Origin: CAZKWG01 sp964615375
GTDB taxonomy: Bacteria; Myxococcota_A; UBA796; CAZKWG01
Assembly: GCA_964615375.1 (NCBI GenBank)
Contig: CAZTOW010000040.1
Location: 1-64,000 of the forward strand
Length of the DNA stretch: 64,000 nucleotides
Direction: 5' to 3'
Position numbers and translations under genes: made by a program. Under the pieces are notes generated by a model. That model searched no databases. It was not told the DNA's origin and worked only from the letters and a program-made list of their open reading frames with translations. Of the stretch, positions 59,376 to 64,000 are shown piece by piece; the stretch's first letter is position 1, and every line of letters begins with the position of its first letter.

Positions 59376-60911
59376 ATGGACTTTCCCTGGCTCTCGCTGA
59401 TCGTGCTCGCGCCGCTGGTGGCGGCGGGGCTGCTGCTCGTGGTCCCGGGGGACAGCCGCGGGACGGTGCGCACGCTCTCGGTGCTCAGCACGCTGGCCTC
59501 GCTCTTCGGATCGCTGGTGGTGGCGGCGGGCTACGACCAGGAGGCGGGCGGGCCGCAGTTCCGGGAGGGCTTCGACATCCTGCCGGGGCTCGGGGTGCGC
59601 TGGGATCTGGCGGTGGACGGCTGGGGCGTGAGCCTGCTGCTGCTGACCAGCATCATCATCTTCGCCGGGACCTGGGCCACCTGGACGCTCGAGGACCGCG
59701 ACAAGGACTTCTACATCCTGCTGCTCACGCTGGTCAGCGGGGTCTTCGGGGTCTTCGTCAGCCTGGACCTGTTCCTGTTCTTCCTCTTCTACGAGATCGC
59801 CGTGCTGCCGATGTACCTGCTCATCGGCATCTGGGGGAGCTCGAAGAAGGTGGAGGCGGACGGGCCCTTCGCCTTCGCCTACCGCATGCTGGACGTGGGC
59901 GGTCGCGAATACGCGGCGATGAAGCTCACGCTGATGCTGCTGGTGGGCTCGGCCCTCATCCTGGTCGGCATCCTCGCGCTCTACCAGGCGGGCGGGGGGC
60001 AGAGCTTCTCGATGGAGCACCTGGCGACGATTCAGTTCGACCCGGTATTGCAGAGCTGGGTCTTCCTGGCGCTGTGGATCGGCTTCGGCTCGCTGGCGGG
60101 CGTGTTCCCCTTCCACACCTGGTCGCCCGACGGGCACGCCTCGGCGCCGACGGCGGTGAGCATGCTGCATGCCGGCGTGCTCATGAAACTAGGTGCATTT
60201 GGTATCATGCGCGTGGGCATGGTGCTGCTGCCCGAGGGGGCGGAGCGCTGGGCGCCCATCGTCGGCGCGGTGGCCGTGATCAACGTGGTCTACGGCGCGC
60301 TGGGCGCGATGAGCCAGAAGGACCTGAAGTACGTCATCGCCTACAGCTCGGTGAGCCACATGGGCGTGGTGATGCTGGGGGCGGCGACGCTCTCGCCGGA
60401 GGGCTGGAACGGGGCGGTCTTCCAGATGTTCGCCCACGGGCTGATGACGGGGATGATGTTCGCCCTGGTGGGCCTCATCTACGGGCGGGCCCACAGCCGC
60501 GAGATCTTCGAGATGGGCGGCTTCGCCCGGGTGATGCCTGGGATCGCCGTCTGCTTCACGCTGGCGGGCCTCAGCTCGCTGGGGATGCCCGGCTTCGCCG
60601 GCTTCGTGGCGGAGTTTCTGGTCTTCCTGGGCGCGTGGCGCTCAGGGCACGAGATCTGGGCGGTGGCGGGCATCGTGGGCGCCTGGATCACGGCGGTCTA
60701 CGTGCTGCGCGCGGCGCGGGCCATCTTCTGGGGCCCCGGCCCCAGCGAGCGTTACCATGACCTCTCCGACGCGCGCGGGGTGGAGTGGGTGGCGCTGGTG
60801 ACCCTGGGGGCGGGGCTCATCCTGTTCGGGGTGTACCCGGACCTCGTGCTGGCGCCCATCGACACCGGCACCTCCGAGCACCTCTCGGCCTTCGTGGCGG
60901 AGGGCCCATGA
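59376..60911 (+). CDS. nuoM: Complex I subunit M (antiporter-like)
   Basis: 511 residues. Y-E-I-A-V-L-P-M-Y-L-L-I-G-I-W-G and F-P-F-H-T-W-S-P-D-G-H-A-S-A-P-T-A-V-S-M-L, then Y-S-S-V-S-H-M-G, are diagnostic. The conserved M-K-L-G-A-F-G-I-M motif (residues 270-278) is written in AT-rich codons unlike its surroundings. ATGA overlap with nuoN. Confidence 0.97.
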   Translation: MDFPWLSLIVLAPLVAAGLLLVVPGDSRGTVRTLSVLSTLASLFGSLVVAAGYDQEAGGPQFREGFDILPGLGVRWDLAVDGWGVSLLLLTSIIIFAGTWATWTLEDRDKDFYILLLTLVSGVFGVFVSLDLFLFFLFYEIAVLPMYLLIGIWGSSKKVEADGPFAFAYRMLDVGGREYAAMKLTLMLLVGSALILVGILALYQAGGGQSFSMEHLATIQFDPVLQSWVFLALWIGFGSLAGVFPFHTWSPDGHASAPTAVSMLHAGVLMKLGAFGIMRVGMVLLPEGAERWAPIVGAVAVINVVYGALGAMSQKDLKYVIAYSSVSHMGVVMLGAATLSPEGWNGAVFQMFAHGLMTGMMFALVGLIYGRAHSREIFEMGGFARVMPGIAVCFTLAGLSSLGMPGFAGFVAEFLVFLGAWRSGHEIWAVAGIVGAWITAVYVLRAARAIFWGPGPSERYHDLSDARGVEWVALVTLGAGLILFGVYPDLVLAPIDTGTSEHLSAFVAEGP

Positions 60912-62332
60912 GCATCTCGTTACTGGTCCCCATCCTCCTGGCCGCGCTGGCGGTGATCGTGCTGCTGGCGGACATCGCGCCGGCGGGCGGTGGCAAGCGC
61001 GGCATCGGGGCGCTGACGGCGGCCGGGCTGGCGGCCACGGCGTTCGCGGCCTGGTTCGTCCCCACCAGCGACGCCTTCGGCGGGCGCTGGGTGGCCGACG
61101 AGTTTACGCGCTACGCGCAGATCGTGGCGCTGCTGGCGGGGGCGCTGGGCGCGGTCGGCACCATCGACCACGCCGACGTGCGCTTCCCCACGCGGCAGGG
61201 CGAGTACTACCTGCTCTACCTGACCAGCGTGCTGGGCATGGTGCTCCTGCCCGGGGCCCGGGACGTGGTGCTGCTGGCGGTGGCGTTTGAGACGATGAGC
61301 ATCCCGCTCTACGTGCTGGCCGCCATGCACAAGGATCAGCGCCTGGGGATCGAGGGCGCGACCAAGCTCTACCTGACGGGCGCGGTGAGCGCGAGCGTCA
61401 CGATCTACGGGCTATCCTTCCTGGTGGGCGCGGCGGGCGGGACGACGTATGCGGAGCTGGCCTCCGCTGGCCCGAGCCCGCTTCTCGCGCTGGGCGCGAT
61501 GTTCACGCTGGCGGGCATGGCCTACAAGCTGGGGGCGGTGCCCTTCCACTTCTGGATCCCGGACACCTATCAGGCGGCGCCAGGGCCCTTTGTGGCCTTC
61601 GTGTCGGTGGGGCCCAAGGCGGCCACGGTGGCGGGGCTGCTGCGCGTGCTGGTGGAGGCCCTCGGGCCGCTGCGCGACCGCTGGGCGCCGCTGCTGCTGG
61701 CGGTCTGCGTGGTGACGATGGTGGTGGGCAACCTGCTGGCGGTGCCGCAGAAGAACGTCCGGCGCCTGTTGGCGTTCTCGGGCGTGGCCCACATCGGGCT
61801 CGTGCTGATGGCGATGAGCGTGGCCAACGCCGAGAGCGCGGGCGCCATCCTGTTCTACCTGGCGACCTACGTGGCCTCGAACATGGGGGCCTTCTTCGTG
61901 GTCGAGGCGGTGGGCTCCAAGGTGGGCGACGACATCCCCGCCTGGGCCGGGCTCGCCCGCCGCAGCCCGGCGCTCGGGCTCTTCCTGCTCATCGCGCTGC
62001 TGTCGCTCGGCGGGATCCCCTTCATCGCCGGCTTCTGGGGCAAGATGATCCTGTTCTGGGCGGCCTGGCGGGCAGGGCTCGAGGGCCTCGTGCTGCTGGG
62101 CGCGCTGCTGAGCGTGCTGGGCCTCTTCTACTACCTGCGCGTGGCCCGCAGCGTGTACATCGACGCCCCCGCCGACCCGAGCCCGGTGCGCGTGGGCCTG
62201 CCGACCTGGGTGGCGCTGGCCGTGGCGATGGCGGGGATGCTGGGGATGGGGCTTTATCCCCGGCCTTTCGTCAACGCGGCGCTGGACGCGGGCGCGGCGC
62301 TGGTGCCGAGCCAGGTGGCCCGAGCGGAGTGA
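60908..62332 (+). CDS. nuoN: Complex I subunit N (antiporter-like)
   Basis: 474 residues. E-T-M-S-I-P-L-Y-V-L-A, Y-K-L-G-A-V-P-F-H-F-W-I-P-D-T-Y-Q-A-A-P and L-L-A-F-S-G-V-A-H-I-G are typical. Last gene of the operon, so the cluster is nuoABCDHIJKLMN without nuoE, F or G. Confidence 0.97.
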   Translation: MSISLLVPILLAALAVIVLLADIAPAGGGKRGIGALTAAGLAATAFAAWFVPTSDAFGGRWVADEFTRYAQIVALLAGALGAVGTIDHADVRFPTRQGEYYLLYLTSVLGMVLLPGARDVVLLAVAFETMSIPLYVLAAMHKDQRLGIEGATKLYLTGAVSASVTIYGLSFLVGAAGGTTYAELASAGPSPLLALGAMFTLAGMAYKLGAVPFHFWIPDTYQAAPGPFVAFVSVGPKAATVAGLLRVLVEALGPLRDRWAPLLLAVCVVTMVVGNLLAVPQKNVRRLLAFSGVAHIGLVLMAMSVANAESAGAILFYLATYVASNMGAFFVVEAVGSKVGDDIPAWAGLARRSPALGLFLLIALLSLGGIPFIAGFWGKMILFWAAWRAGLEGLVLLGALLSVLGLFYYLRVARSVYIDAPADPSPVRVGLPTWVALAVAMAGMLGMGLYPRPFVNAALDAGAALVPSQVARAE

Positions 62333-62336
62333 GGGG

Positions 62337-62351
62337 GCGCGCTACGCGCGC
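62337..62351. terminator. GC hairpin between nuoN and the thioesterase gene
   Basis: GCGCGC-TAC-GCGCGC, with the first base of the leftward stop codon in the left arm and the other two in the loop. No T-run. Confidence 0.4.
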
Positions 62352-62779
62352 TTCGGCCTCAAGAACTGGTAGTGCGCCGTGAACTCGGCCACCAGCTCGC
62401 CCCGGCTGTCGGTGAGCTCCACCGGGATCTCCGCGCTCGCCTTCCCCGTGGTCGTCACGCCCCACAGGATGGTGCGGGCCAGCTCGGGGCTCACCTCGCA
62501 GCGCGCGGTGACGGCGCCCACGGCGGCGGTGCGGTACTGCACCGTGAAGCCCCTGGCCATGAGCTGATAACCCTGGAGATCGGGGTGCGTGGCCAGGGCG
62601 GCCGAGCCCGCGGTCTCGGCGAGCGTGAACAGCGCGCCCGCGTGCAGCGTGGCGGCGTGGTTCTGGTTGCTCTTGGCGTCGGGGAGTGAGAGGGCTACCT
62701 TTCCGGGAGCAAACGCCTCACAGCGCACGCCGACCTTCGCGACGAAGGGGATGCTGTCCAGCACCGCCTGGATGGACAT
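62342..62779 (-). CDS. Hotdog-fold thioesterase-like protein
   Basis: 145 residues. N-H-A-A-T-L-H-A-G-A-L-F-T-L-A-E-T-A-G is the central helix with the PaaI/DUF4442-type H-x-G...E motif; the strands FTVQYRTAAVGAVTARCEV and V-E-L-T-D-S-R-G-E-L-V-A-E-F follow. It probably hydrolyses acyl-CoA thioesters; substrate not known. Divergent from rlmN with a 65-bp gap. Confidence 0.85.
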   Translation of the reverse strand: MSIQAVLDSIPFVAKVGVRCEAFAPGKVALSLPDAKSNQNHAATLHAGALFTLAETAGSAALATHPDLQGYQLMARGFTVQYRTAAVGAVTARCEVSPELARTILWGVTTTGKASAEIPVELTDSRGELVAEFTAHYQFLRPKRA

Positions 62780-62844
62780 CCGAACACTCCTCCCTGGCGG
62801 CGCGCGCGCCCCAGCCGCACCACGATAACCCTCTCGGAGCCCCC

Positions 62845-63927
62845 ATGGCGAGCCCCCCCGCCGTCCAGGACGGCCGCGTCGATATCAAGAGCCTGGACCG
62901 CGCCGGCCTGGAGAGCTTCATGGTCGGCGTGGGCAAGGAGCGCTTCCGCGCGCTGCAGGTCTACAAGTGGATGTGGCAGCGCGGCGTGGGCAGCTTCGCC
63001 GAGATGAGCAACATCGCCCGCGAGGCCCGCGAGGATCTGGCGGGGAAGGCGGCGATCACCTGGCTGAAGACGGACGCGGTGCTGACCAGCCGCGACGGCA
63101 CGAAGAAGTTCCTCTGGCGCACCTACGACGGGCACGCCATCGAGAGCGTGCTCATCCCCGACCCCGACCACCCGGGCGGCCCGCGCCTCACCCTGTGTGT
63201 TTCCACACAGGTCGGCTGCGCCATGGCCTGCTCCTTCTGCCTGACCGGGGACCTCGGGCTCAAGCGCCACCTGCTGCCGAGCGAGATCGCCAACCAGCCG
63301 CTGCAGGTCTCGGCCACCCTCGCCCCGGGCGAGCGCATCACGAACCTCGTCTTCATGGGCATGGGCGAGCCGCTCCACAACTACGACAACCTGGTCATCG
63401 CCCTGCGCAACCTGCTGGACGGCGACGGGCAGAACTACTCGCACCGCAAGATCACGGTGAGCACGGTGGGCCTGGTCCCGGCCATGAAGCGCCTGGCGAA
63501 CGAGCTGCCGGTGAACCTGGCCGTGAGCCTGAACGCCACCACCGAGGAGCAGCGCCGCCACGTCATGCCGCTCACGCGACGGTACTCGCTCGACGAGCTC
63601 ATGCAGACCTGCCGCGAGCTCCCGCTCCCGCCGGGCAAGCGCATCACCTTCGAGTACGTGATGATGGCGGGCTTCAACGACAGCCTCGACGACGCGAAGC
63701 GGCTGGTGAAGCTGCTGCACGGCATCAAGTCCAAGGTGAACCTGATCCCCTACAACGAGAACCCCGACCGCGACATCCGGCGTCCGAGCGCCGAGAACGT
63801 CAAGAACTTCCAGCACTACATGGTCAACCGGGGCGTCCACACCTCCGTCCGCACCACCCGCGGCATCGACATCTCCGCGGCCTGCGGGCAGCTGGGGAAG
63901 GCGGCGGAGGCCCGGGCGGCGGGTTGA
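62845..63927 (+). CDS. rlmN: 23S rRNA (A2503-C2)/tRNA (A37-C2) methyltransferase
   Basis: 360 residues; GGAG 6 nt before the ATG. A radical-SAM protein with C-A-M-A-C-S-F-C (C-x3-C-x2-C). The two other mechanistic Cys are present: Cys 118 in C-V-S-T-Q-V-G and Cys 347 in I-S-A-A-C-G-Q-L. M-G-M-G-E-P-L-H-N-Y-D and K-V-N-L-I-P-Y-N are also typical. It methylates C2 of A2503 in 23S rRNA and of A37 in some tRNAs. The C-V-S-T-Q codons are AT-rich and form a small palindrome (63193-63210). Confidence 0.97.
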   Translation: MASPPAVQDGRVDIKSLDRAGLESFMVGVGKERFRALQVYKWMWQRGVGSFAEMSNIAREAREDLAGKAAITWLKTDAVLTSRDGTKKFLWRTYDGHAIESVLIPDPDHPGGPRLTLCVSTQVGCAMACSFCLTGDLGLKRHLLPSEIANQPLQVSATLAPGERITNLVFMGMGEPLHNYDNLVIALRNLLDGDGQNYSHRKITVSTVGLVPAMKRLANELPVNLAVSLNATTEEQRRHVMPLTRRYSLDELMQTCRELPLPPGKRITFEYVMMAGFNDSLDDAKRLVKLLHGIKSKVNLIPYNENPDRDIRRPSAENVKNFQHYMVNRGVHTSVRTTRGIDISAACGQLGKAAEARAAG

Positions 63928-63933
63928 GCGGGC

Positions 63934-64000
63934 TCAGGCCCCGAGCGTCCGCACCACCAGCGAGGCCCCCGCCAGCAGCAGCAGCGCGAACACGCCGAGC
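63934..64000 (-). CDS. C-terminus of a membrane protein (partial)
   Basis: The last 21 codons of a leftward gene, running off the window: L-G-V-F-A-L-L-L-L-A-G-A-S-L-V-V-R-T-L-G-A then TGA. Third positions are G/C. It is a terminal hydrophobic helix; the family cannot be told. Confidence 0.5.
   Translation of the reverse strand, partial: LGVFALLLLAGASLVVRTLGA

Noticed and set aside
56954..59491. 845-codon leftward frame opposite nuoJKL
   Set aside because: The opposite strand encodes conserved complex I subunits; this frame is Arg/His/Gln-rich shadow.
1..64000. tRNA, rRNA, riboswitch or prophage genes
   Set aside because: No cloverleaf, rRNA segment, cobalamin-riboswitch box (checked by the BtuF-like gene) or phage structural gene was seen by eye; small RNAs cannot be excluded.

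Overview
The window looks like chromosomal DNA of a very GC-rich (about 70% by eye) Gram-negative bacterium, most likely a myxobacterium-like lineage (Myxococcota/'deltaproteobacterial'). The clues are the many lipoproteins with acidic, Thr/Gly-rich (ETGDTGE) linkers, the FG-GAP, thrombospondin-3 and metal-binding surface repeats, a DUF1028 protein with a MYXO-CTERM-like tail, an ECF sigma factor fused by overlapping reading frames to a Ser/Thr kinase, and near-total use of G/C in third codon positions. I see no rRNA, tRNA, CRISPR array, prophage or transposase.

Layout. 34-3353 (-): a two-gene operon of an AAA/Orc-like P-loop ATPase and a helical-repeat partner. 3452-4018: a GNAT acetyltransferase gene bracketed by an 18-bp inverted repeat. 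4026-10563 (-): six tightly packed or coupled genes for exported and surface proteins (DUF1028, lipoproteins, FG-GAP propeller, TSP3/VWA-like). 10657-13107 (+): three uncharacterised genes. 13114-15655: an AlkD-like protein, then the ECF sigma/kinase pair. 15720-24178: a receptor-L-domain-like lipoprotein, an operon of a Ro60/TROVE-like VWA protein plus an ARPP-like protein, a BtuF-like binding protein, a second FG-GAP lipoprotein and a dihydropyrimidinase-type hydrolase. 24339-24533: an inverted-repeat element. 24619-28473 (-): a GGDD-repeat/HEAT protein, apparently cut from a C-terminal membrane tail by a frameshift, and a propeller lipoprotein. 28548-36474: a LysR regulator, three lipoproteins (two related propellers), a DUF885 peptidase and an amidase. 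36568-38754: RecD2. 39147-45249: a STAND-type NTPase with an effector-associated-like N-terminus, in an operon with a 1,004-residue lipoprotein. 45375-52409: TfoX-N protein, APC permease, PIN/RHH toxin-antitoxin pair, NlpC/CHAP-like lipoprotein, Fpr, AAA/PD-(D/E)XK protein, CBS protein. 52569-62332: an 11-gene complex I operon (nuoABCDHIJKLMN) without nuoEFG. 62342-64000: hotdog thioesterase, rlmN, and the end of a membrane-protein gene.

How they fit together. The core is housekeeping (complex I, RlmN, RecD2, Fpr) with many lineage-specific envelope proteins. Candidate conflict or stress modules are the ATPase/repeat pair at the left edge, the Ro60-like operon, the STAND NTPase/lipoprotein operon, the AAA/PD-(D/E)XK protein and the toxin-antitoxin pair. 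Of these the STAND/lipoprotein operon and the left-edge pair are the best candidates for an undescribed system. All functional statements rest on motif recognition by eye; no database search was possible.
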